From Nitrospira lenta (GTDB lineage: Bacteria > Nitrospirota > Nitrospiria > Nitrospirales > Nitrospiraceae): a stretch of DNA of 64,000 bases. Shown one piece after another: positions 27,299 to 36,666 of the stretch. The translations under genes were made by a program, and so were the position numbers. The stretch spans positions 1 through 64,000 of the forward strand of contig NZ_OUNR01000012.1 of NCBI RefSeq assembly GCF_900403705.1, given 5' to 3'. The notes under the pieces were generated by a model, which saw nothing but the letters and a program-made list of their open reading frames with translations, searched no databases and was not told the DNA's origin. Within the stretch, counting starts at the first letter, position 1; each line of letters opens with the position of its first letter.

Positions 27299-28453
27299 TC
27301 AGGTTTCTTCTCCGTGTTCACCCAACTGAGCCAACGCCGTCGCGACGGCGTTGTGTCCGGTTAACGCGCCGACGATGCTGACCACACTTCCCGGTTCCAC
27401 CCGCTCGAACAGCGCACTCATCTGCACATTGTCGAGCATGACGCAGCCCAGGGTTTGCGCCATCAATTCATTTTCAACGCCGTGGATTTCGATCTGGCCT
27501 CCGATCTGCTTCGCAGCATGGATGCGCCCGACCTTCTTGCCTTGTGCGAATCGACGACGATCGTCCTGGTTCGGGTAATCAATGACCAGCGCTCGGTAAA
27601 ACTGTGTCCGGCCCGCTCCACGTTTATCCGTGATACGGTATCGTCCCTCCGGCGTGGCGCCGTCACCCTGAAATTGCTTTTCACGAATACCATTGAACCC
27701 TAAACGGACAGGGTATGATACCACCTTGCTTCCATTTTTATAGAGCGTCAGAACTCTCTCCGCTTTGCTGACAATAATGGCGGTTGATCGGTGGGTCCGG
27801 GACCACTCGATTGTCTGCTGCGCCAAGGCCTGCCAACTGCGAATATGTTGCTCATCCGCATATCGCCCGAGCTCGCGAGCAAGAAGCGCGGCCTGCACAC
27901 GCAGAGCCTTGCCGGCTAAATCGGCGGCTTCAATTGAACGCTGATAATCATGCTGATCGTAGAACGCTCGGGCCTGCTTCACCAACAAATCAGTCTGGAC
28001 TGGTTTCCCACCCAACACAATGCGGCCATCAATGGCGTCAATTTGTGAGGAGAGCGCGCGGAGCCGCTCTTCCACGCGCAGGACATTCAGTTGGGCGCGA
28101 TGCTGCTGGGCTTGACGTTCGCCATGCAGCTTCGCAAGGGTATTCCCACCTTCTTCGCGTAGCCGGCGAAGCTCTGTTTCGAGCTCATTCGTTTCCCACG
28201 GCCATCGCACCAAGTCATCATCCGACTGTACGCGGGCACGGAGCGGCACCCATTGCCGCACAAAACGAGCATATTCTTCAGGCGCGATTTCCGGTGCTTT
28301 GAGCGCAACCAGCTGCTGATCGATCCGATCGACTGCACTGACCAGTTCAGGCGGAATGGCTTGGACACAGGCAGAGAACGCCCCCGCCAGGAAGAGTCCT
28401 TGGGCGAGAGCGATCAAACCACTTCTGACTGAGGGGACTGAAACGGTGGCCAT
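27299..28453 (-). CDS. L,D-transpeptidase with helical N-terminal region
   Basis: 384-aa exported protein. N-terminal hydrophobic segment followed by FSAC, a possible but weak lipobox. Residues ~35-220 are helical, coiled-coil-like. Residues ~225-365 form a YkuD domain with IEIHGVENELM and TLGCVML carrying the catalytic Cys. The long helical region may space the enzyme from the membrane. It precedes and nearly touches the second L,D-transpeptidase gene and follows a lipoprotein gene, forming a small cell-wall operon. Confidence 0.87.
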   Translation of the reverse strand: MATVSVPSVRSGLIALAQGLFLAGAFSACVQAIPPELVSAVDRIDQQLVALKAPEIAPEEYARFVRQWVPLRARVQSDDDLVRWPWETNELETELRRLREEGGNTLAKLHGERQAQQHRAQLNVLRVEERLRALSSQIDAIDGRIVLGGKPVQTDLLVKQARAFYDQHDYQRSIEAADLAGKALRVQAALLARELGRYADEQHIRSWQALAQQTIEWSRTHRSTAIIVSKAERVLTLYKNGSKVVSYPVRLGFNGIREKQFQGDGATPEGRYRITDKRGAGRTQFYRALVIDYPNQDDRRRFAQGKKVGRIHAAKQIGGQIEIHGVENELMAQTLGCVMLDNVQMSALFERVEPGSVVSIVGALTGHNAVATALAQLGEHGEET

Positions 28454-28467
28454 GAATCAATACTACC

Positions 28468-29091
28468 TTACTTTTTCTTATGCGCAGAAGGTTTTCCCTT
28501 CCCGACTTTCGCCAAGGCATTCTGCAATTCCGCAGAGACCGCTTGCCCCTTGTCATGGATGGCTTTTGCCTGCGTCTGGGCAGCCGGATAGTCTTCTTTA
28601 TCGATCGCTAATTGGATCTGATTCAACGAGGCTTTCAAGGCTTCGACATCATTCTTGATGGCCTCAAGTGCTGCACGGTCTTTACCCACCGGCGCACCGG
28701 CCACGAGATCAACCGCCGACTTCACCGCTTCCTGAGCGACTTGCTGAGCCTGAAGCGCACCGGCTTTCGCCTCTTCCTTCTTTTTCACGGCATCGGCCTT
28801 GACCCGTTCACCATCGGCCTTGGCAGAAGCCGCCAGTTGCTCGGCTTTCCCGTAATCGCGAAAGAGGGCAAACTTTCCGTCCTGATCCGTCACTTCTTTT
28901 TTCATGGCTGCCAGAGAGGCTTCGAGCTTGGCATAGTCTTGCGCGGTATAGATCGCCGCTCCGCTCATCTGAGCTTCCTTTAGCGCCTTTTCAGCCGCAT
29001 CGAGTTGCTCGGCCGGGGGCTTAGCACAGCCCGCGAGCAAAATGGCTCCAAGCATCAGTGGCGCGAGCCGATTGATCGTGACGTTCATCAT
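28468..29091 (-). CDS. Helical lipoprotein (DUF4398-like)
   Basis: 207-aa lipoprotein with lipobox LLAGC near residue 22. The mature protein is Ala/Lys/Glu-rich and almost entirely helical (EQLDAAEKALKEAQ and further repeats), as in DUF4398 lipoproteins, and ends in a basic KKK tail. AAGGAG lies just upstream. It is 14 bases upstream of the larger L,D-transpeptidase gene and probably co-transcribed, suggesting a peptidoglycan-associated role. Confidence 0.75.
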   Translation of the reverse strand: MMNVTINRLAPLMLGAILLAGCAKPPAEQLDAAEKALKEAQMSGAAIYTAQDYAKLEASLAAMKKEVTDQDGKFALFRDYGKAEQLAASAKADGERVKADAVKKKEEAKAGALQAQQVAQEAVKSAVDLVAGAPVGKDRAALEAIKNDVEALKASLNQIQLAIDKEDYPAAQTQAKAIHDKGQAVSAELQNALAKVGKGKPSAHKKK

Positions 29092-29147
29092 ACTTCTCCT
29101 TATGGTTCGAGTGGGGGGCCTGCCGTACGCACTGCGCGCTTCCTCGA

Positions 29148-29186
29148 CTGAGAAGGCCCCTCACTGAACATGCGAGACCTTCTCAG
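29148..29186 (-). terminator. Stem-loop between two minus-strand genes
   Basis: CTGAGAAGG (29148-29156) and CCTTCTCAG (29178-29186) form a perfect nine-pair stem with a 21-base loop in the gap between the Lys-rich secreted protein gene and the lipoprotein gene. No U-run follows, so a processing or attenuation role is as likely as termination. Confidence 0.35.
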
Positions 29187-29212
29187 CCTGGTATAGAAGG
29201 GAGGGAGAAAAC

Positions 29213-29479
29213 TTAGCCGTTCTTCTTTTCCTTACCCTTTTTCTTGCCTTTGCCGCCCTTTTTGTTCTTTTTTACTTTCTTTTCTTTTTCTCCATCCACT
29301 TTCTTTTCAGTTTCAGCCGGAGCACCCATCGCTGGGGCAGCAGGAGCAACTGGGGCTGGGACTGGCGCAGTGGCGGCTGGTGCCGTAGCTGGAGCTGCTT
29401 CCTGCGCATGCAGGTAGGTACCGGTTGAGAACATGGCAGCGACCGTAAGCGCAAGCATGCTAGTTAGAATTCTACCCAT
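29213..29479 (-). CDS. Small secreted Ala/Pro- and Lys-rich protein
   Basis: 88-aa protein: signal peptide (RILTSMLALTVAAMFSTG, cleavage likely after LHA), then an Ala/Pro repeat tract (APATAPAATAPVPAPVAPAA) and a very basic Lys/Gly tail of about 35 residues. AGGAGG precedes the ATG at 29479, ruling out the longer frame from 29521. Function unknown; low complexity makes homology hard to judge. The basic tail could bind peptidoglycan, nucleic acid or an acidic polymer. Confidence 0.7.
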   Translation of the reverse strand: MGRILTSMLALTVAAMFSTGTYLHAQEAAPATAPAATAPVPAPVAPAAPAMGAPAETEKKVDGEKEKKVKKNKKGGKGKKKGKEKKNG

Positions 29480-29805
29480 GTGAGAGAACCTCCTGTAATG
29501 TAATTGATTGAATGTGGGCACTCATCGAAGCATCGGACCTGCCATCAAGCAGTCAAAGCGATAGCGCGATTCTGCATAGTACTGGCAAGCTTAATGCCAC
29601 GCTCATTTTGTCAATTTAGAGGATCGCCACTTGGAGAAACACCTGTTTATGAAGAACCGTGGCCCAAGAGAAAGTGCCCCCTGTGGCACTCTGGCCGCTG
29701 AACTTACAAAAACGCCTCAGAAATTAATATCTTACGACTTACAGACTATCTCTCGACGATAAGAAGTACACCGACTAATTAATCCGCTTTGAAGCCCTGA
29801 GTAAA
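29480..29805. other. Intergenic region before rpmH
   Basis: About 325 bases between divergent genes with no credible ORF. AT content rises in the second half, just before the rpmH promoter. I see no cluster of DnaA boxes, so an origin is not supported although this is an origin-type gene neighbourhood. Confidence 0.5.
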
Positions 29806-29834
29806 TTGACACCTGAGTGCATGGCCAATATAAT
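29806..29834 (+). promoter_or_regulatory. Perfect consensus sigma70 promoter of rpmH
   Basis: TTGACA (29806-29811), exactly 17 bases, TATAAT (29829-29834): both hexamers and the spacing are ideal. Transcription would start near 29841, about 40 bases before rpmH. It probably drives rpmH-rnpA and perhaps the genes beyond. Confidence 0.9.
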
Positions 29835-29882
29835 GCGCAACTCGATTATCTAAACGAACCGTGAAGTCCTAGGGGGATTGTT

Positions 29883-30020
29883 ATGTCTTTTACATCTCAG
29901 CAGCCTTCAAACTTGAAAAAGAAGCGCGAACATGGATTTCGCAAACGCATGAGCACAAAGAACGGACGGAAGGTCTTGGCACGCCGTCGGGCAAAGGGTC
30001 GCGCTCGGCTGGCAGTCTAG
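29883..30020 (+). CDS. rpmH: Ribosomal protein L34
   Basis: 45-aa protein, [20 protein letters not shown] at the start and [12 protein letters not shown] at the end, the typical highly basic L34 of the large ribosomal subunit. AGGGGG at 29871-29876 is the ribosome site. It heads the conserved rpmH-rnpA-yidD-yidC order. Confidence 0.97.
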   Translation: MSFTSQQPSNLKKKREHGFRKRMSTKNGRKVLARRRAKGRARLAV

Positions 30021-30210
30021 CGTTTCAATTTCAGATGCCGAGAAGGGGCTGGATTCGAACGTTTGCCTAGCTTGCTCCGCATGAGTTCCAGTGCGTGCAG
30101 CCTGGAGAGGGAATCTGCTTCTCCTTACGCCCTACGTGATGGGCTGTCTGCTCGACTCCTGCCGGTTACCGCCGCCAACGAATACTCTCACATACTGGTG
30201 GGCGCACGAC

Positions 30211-30573
30211 ATGAGCTCACAAGCCAGAACTGACGTTATGTTCTTGCGAGTCAGTCGGGATATCGAACAAGTGAAGCGGCACGGGCGTCGCAGCTCCACG
30301 CAATGTTTCAATTTGCTCGCGAGCCGGACGGAGGGTGCAGTGAGTCAGGTGGGAATCGTCGTTGGCAGACGATTTGGCAATGCGGTCAAACGCAATCGGT
30401 CCAAGCGACGGTTCCGCGAACTCGTGAGAGCTATCTATCCAGACTTGATTCCTGGCTACCACCTGCTTGTATTCCCCAAGCGAGACGCCCTGACTCTTTC
30501 ATTCCGCGAGCTCAAGGAATTGTGGACCGCCACACTGTCCAAACATCGCCTTCTGAACACGAGGTCGATCTAG
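30211..30573 (+). CDS. rnpA: Ribonuclease P protein component
   Basis: 120-aa basic protein that helps the RNase P RNA process tRNA precursors. Signature region: VGIVVGRRFGNAVKRNRSKR followed by RFRELVRAIYP, matching the RNR motif of the family. The frame is open from 30091, but those residues do not resemble RnpA; the ATG at 30211 or the ATG at 30238 is more likely. It ends one base before yidD. Confidence 0.93.
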   Translation: MSSQARTDVMFLRVSRDIEQVKRHGRRSSTQCFNLLASRTEGAVSQVGIVVGRRFGNAVKRNRSKRRFRELVRAIYPDLIPGYHLLVFPKRDALTLSFRELKELWTATLSKHRLLNTRSI

Positions 30574-30574
30574 C

Positions 30575-30787
30575 ATGCGCCGTCTCCTGGTCGGACTGAT
30601 TCAAGGCTACCGATATGTAATCTCACCGTGGCTGAGTCCGGCATGCCGATTTGATCCGACCTGTTCCCAATACGCGATGGATGCCATACGCCAGCGAGGC
30701 TGCCTGAAAGGTCTGGGACTGACCGTGATCCGCTTACTCAAATGCCATCCCTTTCATGCCGGTGGGTTTGACCCGGTTAAAAAATAG
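30575..30787 (+). CDS. yidD: Membrane protein insertion efficiency factor YidD
   Basis: 70-aa protein with the family pattern YRYVISPWLSPACRFDPTCS, three conserved cysteines and HPFHAGGFDPV at the end. It assists YidC-dependent membrane insertion. It starts one base after rnpA and precedes yidC, the usual order. Confidence 0.96.
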   Translation: MRRLLVGLIQGYRYVISPWLSPACRFDPTCSQYAMDAIRQRGCLKGLGLTVIRLLKCHPFHAGGFDPVKK

Positions 30788-30818
30788 TTCAACATTGTTG
30801 AAGAAAGTACGTATCTAG

Positions 30819-32489
30819 ATGATGGAGAAACGGGTCATCGTTTTCTTGGTGCTATCTCTGGCGATTATTTTTGGATACGACTACGCACTGAAAGAGATGG
30901 GTTGGCTTCCACAACCCTTGCCCACACAAGAGACCTCCGCATCACCTGAGACGGAACAGACAACCCCGTCGACCGAAGCAACCCCAATATCGGCATCGGC
31001 TGGCCCAGGCACGGCACAGTCACATGGACCAAACCACACTTCCTCGCCAGGGCTTGAAGGACCAGCTGCTCCACTTCCTCCAGCGGAAGAAACTGTCAGT
31101 ATTGAGACGGATCTGTACCGTGCAAAGATCTCGACTCGCGGTGCAGTCCTGACGAGCTGGGAACTGAAACGGTATCAACAGACCGCGACCGATTCCGCGC
31201 CGGTCCAATTGGTCCGGCAGGGATCAAAGTTTGCCGGACCATTAGCCATCACCGCCACTGACGCAGAATTGACCAAGGCATTGGGTAGCGGTCTCTACAC
31301 CGTCACACGAGATTTCTCCAACCTCGACAGTGCCCACCCGATCGGCCACATGACCTTTCAGTTTCGCGATGAAGCGAAGAATCTTCTCATCGAGAAGATC
31401 TTGACCTTCCACGCTGACAGCTACCTTGTCGACATTGGAATTCGATCGACTGGTCTGGATGGTGAACTGACCATTGGCTTGGGGACGAATTTCGGAATTG
31501 TGGAATGGGGCGATGGCTTGATCGGCCAAATCGGTTCAGCGTCCCTCGTCGATGACAAGGTCGATAAGGACGCGCCGGACTCTGAAATCGAGCGCAAGGG
31601 CGCCGTGCACTGGCTCGCGCTGCAAGACAAATATTTCCTTTCCGTCTTGATCCCCAAGCAGGCCTCCTCAACAGTGGTCAAGAAGGAAGGCGACAAACTG
31701 CTTTCGGCAAGTGTGCGTTTCTCTGCCCAGTCATCTAGATCCCCTTTGAACCTCCAGCTCTACGCCGGCCCTAAAGAGTACGATACCCTCGTGGCGATGC
31801 AAATTGGGATCGAAGACACGATCGACTTCGGCTGGTTTGTTTTTGGCAGCTGGGGAGTGGTGAAGGCCGTCGCCAAACCAATTTTCTACGTACTTCGCTT
31901 CATCAACGACTACACCCATAACTACGGCGTGACCATTATTCTACTCACGATGATGCTCAAGGTTCTCTTTGTGCCGCTCCAGTACAAGAGCTACAAATCG
32001 ATGAAACAAATGCAGGTCATTCAGCCAAAAGTCTTGGCGATTCAGGAAAAATTTAAGGAGGACCGGGACCGGCTCAACAAAGAGTTAATCAAGCTCTATC
32101 GCGATCATAAGGTGAATCCCGTCGGGGGATGCCTCCCGATGGTCTTACAGATGCCCGTTTTTGTGGCTCTCTTCAACATTCTCTATATGACTATCGACCT
32201 GCGTCAGGCACCCTTCATGGCATGGATTACTGACCTGTCAGTACAGGACCCCTATTATGTCCTCCCAATTATTATGGGAGTGACGATGGTGGTTCAGCAG
32301 AAAATTACTCCGACCACGATGGATCCGACCCAAGCGAAGATCATGTTGATGCTTCCGGCATTTATGACCTTTCTATTCATTAATTTCCCGGCGGGCCTGG
32401 TGTTGTACTGGCTCACAAATAACGTGCTCACCATTTCCCAGCAGCTGATTACCGATCGCGTGATTTTTGCGAACAAGCCGGTTATTTGA
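30819..32489 (+). CDS. yidC: Membrane protein insertase YidC
   Basis: 556-aa inner-membrane insertase of the Gram-negative type. N-terminal helix, a Thr/Ser/Pro-rich linker (residues ~35-90), a periplasmic beta-domain (~90-330), then the conserved five-helix core beginning at YTHNYGVTIILLTMMLKVLF, with the cytoplasmic hairpin around NKELIKLYRDHKVNPVGGCL. It works alone or with SecYEG. The start could be either of two adjacent ATG codons (30819, 30822). Confidence 0.96.
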   Translation: MMEKRVIVFLVLSLAIIFGYDYALKEMGWLPQPLPTQETSASPETEQTTPSTEATPISASAGPGTAQSHGPNHTSSPGLEGPAAPLPPAEETVSIETDLYRAKISTRGAVLTSWELKRYQQTATDSAPVQLVRQGSKFAGPLAITATDAELTKALGSGLYTVTRDFSNLDSAHPIGHMTFQFRDEAKNLLIEKILTFHADSYLVDIGIRSTGLDGELTIGLGTNFGIVEWGDGLIGQIGSASLVDDKVDKDAPDSEIERKGAVHWLALQDKYFLSVLIPKQASSTVVKKEGDKLLSASVRFSAQSSRSPLNLQLYAGPKEYDTLVAMQIGIEDTIDFGWFVFGSWGVVKAVAKPIFYVLRFINDYTHNYGVTIILLTMMLKVLFVPLQYKSYKSMKQMQVIQPKVLAIQEKFKEDRDRLNKELIKLYRDHKVNPVGGCLPMVLQMPVFVALFNILYMTIDLRQAPFMAWITDLSVQDPYYVLPIIMGVTMVVQQKITPTTMDPTQAKIMLMLPAFMTFLFINFPAGLVLYWLTNNVLTISQQLITDRVIFANKPVI

Positions 32490-32562
32490 ACCATCGGCCT
32501 TTTTACGGATGGCCATCCGCTCTGCGACGAGCCCGGGATGGCACCGACGATAGAGTTCGACC

Positions 32563-33996
32563 ATGCGAAATGCTGGAGGGTCAGGAGATACAATCTGCGC
32601 CGTCGCCACTCCCGTAGGCGAAGGTGGGATTGGAATTATACGTATCAGCGGACCTGAAACCCTCCTGATCGCCAGCCGGTTCATCCGCATCCGTTCAGGA
32701 ATACCCCTGCGCACAATAGAGTCGCATCGTCTCTACCTTGCCGATATCTGGCAGGCGGATGCCTCGCAAACTGAAACGTCGTTGCGTTTCGAGACTCCCA
32801 TTGATGAGGCGCTGGTGGTCTACATGAAAGCACCGCGCTCGTATACGGCGGAAGATGTCCTCGAAATTCATGCGCATGGGAGCCAGGCCGGGCTGGCCAT
32901 GATTTCCGAATCTTGCCTCCAGGCAGGATGCCGCCTAGCAATGCCTGGGGAATTTACGAAGCGGGCTTTCTTGAATGGCCGTTTGGATTTGTCCCAAGCT
33001 GAAGGCGTCCTCGCGACAATCAAAGCCACGTCCGAGCAGGGCTTGGCTATTGCCCAACGCCACCTTCGGGGAGATCTAAAGCAGGAAGTCGATCAATTGA
33101 GATCACGACTTTTAGCCATGCTGGCTCACCTTGAAGCGGGGATCGATTTTGTCGAAGAAGATATTGAGTTCGTTGGCCGAGATGAATTGAAGAAGGTGCT
33201 ACGAGAGACTACGGACACAATCGACGCCGCTCTGAGTTCATCAAGGACCGGCCGTGTGCTGAGGGAGGGTGCACGGGTCGTCATCGTAGGCCGGCCCAAT
33301 GTCGGTAAGTCGAGTCTGCTGAATCGATTATTGGGAGAGAGTCGAGCGATCGTTACCGATACTCCGGGAACGACACGCGACCTGATCGAAGAGACCGTCC
33401 ACTTTGACGGAGCCACGCTGTCCCTCGTTGACACGGCCGGGTTACGGGAAACCATCGATGCCATTGAGCGAGAAGGCATTCGCCGTACGGAAGAAGCTGT
33501 GCGTGATGCCGACCTTCTTATCATTGTGATTGACGCGACTGATTTGGCCCAGGCTGCCACAATATTTAACACCCCCTTGCTTGACAGGGGAAATATGGTC
33601 GTCGCTCTGAACAAGATAGACCTGCTCACTCCCGGTCAGATAGCGGACTTGTCTAGCCACTTCTCTTTACCAGGTGGTGGAGTACCGTTGCCGATATCGA
33701 CTGTGACGGGTGAAGGCCTCAAGGCATTGCGAGAGGTCATCAAGGACAGCGTTGGACTCCGCAGTCTCGAGCCCTCTCAAAGTGTCACGATTACAAATAT
33801 TCGACATCAGGAGATTCTTCTGAGATGCCGTGACTATCTGGCAAAGGCCCTTGAATCAATCGAGTCAGGCACACATCCGGAATGCGTGGCGGTGGATCTT
33901 CGGGGTGCCGCAGATACGCTTGGTGAAATTACCGGGGTCATTACCTCGGATGAGGTCCTCCATCGAATTTTTTCTCAGTTTTGCATCGGGAAATAA
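32563..33996 (+). CDS. mnmE: tRNA modification GTPase MnmE
   Basis: 477-aa MnmE. N-terminal folate-binding domain (DTICAVATPVGEGGIGIIRI), helical domain, inserted G domain with GRPNVGKSSLLN, DTPGTTRD, DTAGLR and NKID, and the C-terminal CIGK containing the catalytic-site Cys. With MnmG it forms the cmnm5U modification at wobble U34 of several tRNAs; mnmG is the next gene, ten bases away. The jag gene often found between yidC and mnmE is absent. Confidence 0.97.
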   Translation: MRNAGGSGDTICAVATPVGEGGIGIIRISGPETLLIASRFIRIRSGIPLRTIESHRLYLADIWQADASQTETSLRFETPIDEALVVYMKAPRSYTAEDVLEIHAHGSQAGLAMISESCLQAGCRLAMPGEFTKRAFLNGRLDLSQAEGVLATIKATSEQGLAIAQRHLRGDLKQEVDQLRSRLLAMLAHLEAGIDFVEEDIEFVGRDELKKVLRETTDTIDAALSSSRTGRVLREGARVVIVGRPNVGKSSLLNRLLGESRAIVTDTPGTTRDLIEETVHFDGATLSLVDTAGLRETIDAIEREGIRRTEEAVRDADLLIIVIDATDLAQAATIFNTPLLDRGNMVVALNKIDLLTPGQIADLSSHFSLPGGGVPLPISTVTGEGLKALREVIKDSVGLRSLEPSQSVTITNIRHQEILLRCRDYLAKALESIESGTHPECVAVDLRGAADTLGEITGVITSDEVLHRIFSQFCIGK

Positions 33997-34006
33997 TGGG
34001 TGATTT

Positions 34007-35893
34007 ATGGATCTGACGTTCGATGTAATTGTAGTCGGTGGAGGACATGCGGGGTGCGAAGCCGCTCTCGCTGCAGCTCGCATGGGTGCACGAACCCTGT
34101 TGCTGACCATGGAAAAAGATCGAATCGCCCAGATGTCCTGCAATCCGGCAGTCGGGGGAATCGCCAAAGGCCACCTGGTGAAAGAAATCGATGCCCTAGG
34201 CGGGGAGATGGGTAGAAACACCGATCAAGCCGGCATTCAATTTAGGTTTATCAATACTAGCAAAGGACCGGCCGTCAGAGCGTTGCGTGCGCAATGCGAT
34301 AAGAAGCTGTACCGCATAGCCATGCAACAGACCTTAGCTGCTGAGCCCTGTCTCACGATTCAAGAAGGCACAGTTGATCGCCTCCTCACTTCAGGGCCGT
34401 GCGTAACCGGCGTGGTGACAGGAGATGGCGTGACGGTCAACGCACGCGCGGTAGTCCTTACATCAGGTACTTTCCTTAAGGGACTTATCCACATCGGCCT
34501 GAACCACTTTCCGGCCGGGCGCGCCGGAGAAGCCTCCGCAGAACACCTTTCCGATTGCATGCGTGACTTGGGGTTCGAACTGGGCCGACTGAAGACCGGT
34601 ACTCCGCCTCGACTCGATCGTGACTCAATCGATTTCTCGGTCATGGTGCCGCAACCTGGCGATACTCCCCCCACACCATTTTCCCATCGTACAAAGCGTA
34701 TTTCTACGCCTCAGCTTCCTTGCCATTTAACTTACACAAACAAACAAACCCACGAAATCATTCGCAATAATCTCGATCGCTCACCCCTTTATAGCGGCAT
34801 CATAGACGCGGTTGGTCCGCGATACTGTCCTTCCATTGAAGACAAAATCGTTCGCTTTGCCGAGCGTGAACGGCATCAAATATTCATTGAACCAGAAGGA
34901 ATTGATACAAAAGAGTTTTATCCGAACGGAATATCAACAAGCCTTCCAGTCGATGTACAGAGCGAAATACTTCGCACCATCCCAGGCCTTGAGCACGCCA
35001 AAATGCTCAAGCCTGGCTATGCGATTGAATATGACTATTTTCCTCCACGTCAACTTCACCAGACTCTTGAAACAAAGAACGTTTCCGGGCTCTATCATGC
35101 GGGACAGATCAATGGAACATCAGGATATGAAGAGGCGGCTGCTCAAGGAATCATGGCTGGAATTAACGCAGTATTGAAGATTCGTGGATTGGAACCACTC
35201 ATTCTTGATCGATCACAAGCCTACATTGGTGTGCTCATCGACGATTTGATTACGAAAGATACGCGTGAGCCCTATCGTATGTTCACATCTCGAGCCGAGT
35301 ACCGACTTCTCTTAAGACATGGGAATGCGGATCTACGCTTAATGGATATCGGTCATCAGGTCGGATTGGTTTCACAGCATAATTATGATCGGCTCCTTAA
35401 GAAACGTGATGGTATTGCCAGTGAAATTGGGCGATTGAGTACAACCAGGCCAAAAATTACAGATGAAATTTGCGCACGGTTGAATTGGTTAACCATTGAT
35501 GATCGCCACTCGTCTCAAACATTTGCACAACTACTCAAGAGGCAGGAATATTCATATAGAGATCTTCTGATGAAATTTGACGGTGTATCTATTGAAAGCG
35601 ATGAAATCATTGACGAAGTTGAATTGGAAATAAAGTACGAAGGCTATATCAGAAGACAACTACAGCAAATTGGACAATTCAAAAGGCTCGAACTAAAAGC
35701 CATACCTTTAGGCTTTGATTATGGAGCCGTTCAAGGGTTCTCTCGCGAGGTACTTGAAAAGTTTTCTCGCGTAAGACCGGCAACAATTGGACAAGCATCA
35801 CGAATCGCAGGAGTCACTCCTGCAGCGGTTTCACTTCTCATCGTCGCAATAGAGAAATTTAAACGGCAAGGCCAACAACCAGCAGAAGTTTGA
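34007..35893 (+). CDS. mnmG: tRNA uridine 5-carboxymethylaminomethyl modification enzyme MnmG (GidA)
   Basis: 628-aa FAD enzyme, partner of MnmE. FAD-binding [17 protein letters not shown] at the N-terminus, [20 protein letters not shown], and the catalytic region [12 protein letters not shown]. Length is standard. From about 34680 onward the gene becomes markedly more AT-rich than its first third, a change that continues through rsmG and into parA. The stop overlaps the first possible rsmG start. Confidence 0.97.
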   Translation: MDLTFDVIVVGGGHAGCEAALAAARMGARTLLLTMEKDRIAQMSCNPAVGGIAKGHLVKEIDALGGEMGRNTDQAGIQFRFINTSKGPAVRALRAQCDKKLYRIAMQQTLAAEPCLTIQEGTVDRLLTSGPCVTGVVTGDGVTVNARAVVLTSGTFLKGLIHIGLNHFPAGRAGEASAEHLSDCMRDLGFELGRLKTGTPPRLDRDSIDFSVMVPQPGDTPPTPFSHRTKRISTPQLPCHLTYTNKQTHEIIRNNLDRSPLYSGIIDAVGPRYCPSIEDKIVRFAERERHQIFIEPEGIDTKEFYPNGISTSLPVDVQSEILRTIPGLEHAKMLKPGYAIEYDYFPPRQLHQTLETKNVSGLYHAGQINGTSGYEEAAAQGIMAGINAVLKIRGLEPLILDRSQAYIGVLIDDLITKDTREPYRMFTSRAEYRLLLRHGNADLRLMDIGHQVGLVSQHNYDRLLKKRDGIASEIGRLSTTRPKITDEICARLNWLTIDDRHSSQTFAQLLKRQEYSYRDLLMKFDGVSIESDEIIDEVELEIKYEGYIRRQLQQIGQFKRLELKAIPLGFDYGAVQGFSREVLEKFSRVRPATIGQASRIAGVTPAAVSLLIVAIEKFKRQGQQPAEV

Positions 35894-36609
35894 CGCAACT
35901 ACCGAAGTCCTCCTACCTTTCCCTTGACCTCACAGTTTCAATCACGTATGTGTTCCACGTGGAACAGAGAACAGATATCCAATCACTATTGTCCAGCACA
36001 GCTTCTTCGATAGGGATAAACATGACTGCCGACCAAGTCAGCAAGTTCATGATCTATCTGAAACAGCTTAAAGAGTGGAACAAAACCACGAATTTAACAA
36101 GCATCGTCAAAGATGAAGAAATTGTGATCAAGCATTTCATCGATTCAATTGCTGCTATTAAAGCAGAATGTTTTATAGACGGGAGTCTCATCTTTGACAT
36201 TGGCTCTGGTGCAGGATTTCCAGGAATACCGATAAAAATACTCCGACCAGACATCAGATTTGTCCTCATCGAACCATCAAAAAAGAAATCATCTTTCTTG
36301 CGATATATCATTGGGTTACTGAGACTAAGAGGCGTTGATGTTTTTGAAGGGTCATTGGAGCAATTCGTAGATAGCTTCACAAATCACGAACAAGCCAACT
36401 ACGTTATTGCACGGGGGATAAAATTTGAATTCATCATTGGCTTATCAAGAACCATATTGACCAGCAATGGGAAAATACTTCTATTTCTTTCAACCCTTGT
36501 TGACAGAGCAAGACTTCCGTCAAATACCATAGTTGAGAATGAATACTCCTTTGACCTTCCTGCTGGATATGGGCCAAGAGTTCTTACAAGTCTCTCTTTT
36601 TCATCGTGA
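35890..36609 (+). CDS. rsmG: 16S rRNA (guanine-527-N7) methyltransferase RsmG (GidB)
   Basis: SAM-dependent methyltransferase for G527 of 16S rRNA. Motifs: [36 protein letters not shown] (SAM loop), [13 protein letters not shown]. The frame opens with a TTG overlapping the mnmG stop and runs through a parS palindrome at 35951; the first ~40 residues are not typical, so the true start may be an in-frame GTG or ATG further in (for example the ATG at 36022). The gene is AT-rich. Confidence 0.9.
   Translation: MTQLPKSSYLSLDLTVSITYVFHVEQRTDIQSLLSSTASSIGINMTADQVSKFMIYLKQLKEWNKTTNLTSIVKDEEIVIKHFIDSIAAIKAECFIDGSLIFDIGSGAGFPGIPIKILRPDIRFVLIEPSKKKSSFLRYIIGLLRLRGVDVFEGSLEQFVDSFTNHEQANYVIARGIKFEFIIGLSRTILTSNGKILLFLSTLVDRARLPSNTIVENEYSFDLPAGYGPRVLTSLSFSS
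35951..35966. promoter_or_regulatory. parS site 1
   Basis: TGTTCCACGTGGAACA is a perfect 16-base palindrome of the ParB-binding parS type (family consensus TGTTTCACGTGAAACA; the CC/GG variant is known in several bacteria). It lies in the 5' part of the rsmG frame, about 700 bases upstream of parA. Confidence 0.88.
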
Positions 36610-36614
36610 ATAGC

Positions 36615-36650
36615 AGAGAGAGGCTGTTCCACGTGGAACAGCCTCTCTCT
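36615..36650. promoter_or_regulatory. parS site 2 within a 36-base perfect palindrome
   Basis: The core TGTTCCACGTGGAACA at 36625-36640 is identical to site 1. The symmetry continues ten bases on each side without a mismatch, giving an 18-base arm. It lies between the rsmG stop and parA and is followed by TTTA, so the transcript could also fold as a terminator-like hairpin. The parS role is well supported by sequence and by the adjacent parAB. Confidence 0.9.
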
Positions 36651-36666
36651 TTAGGAAAGGCGATCA

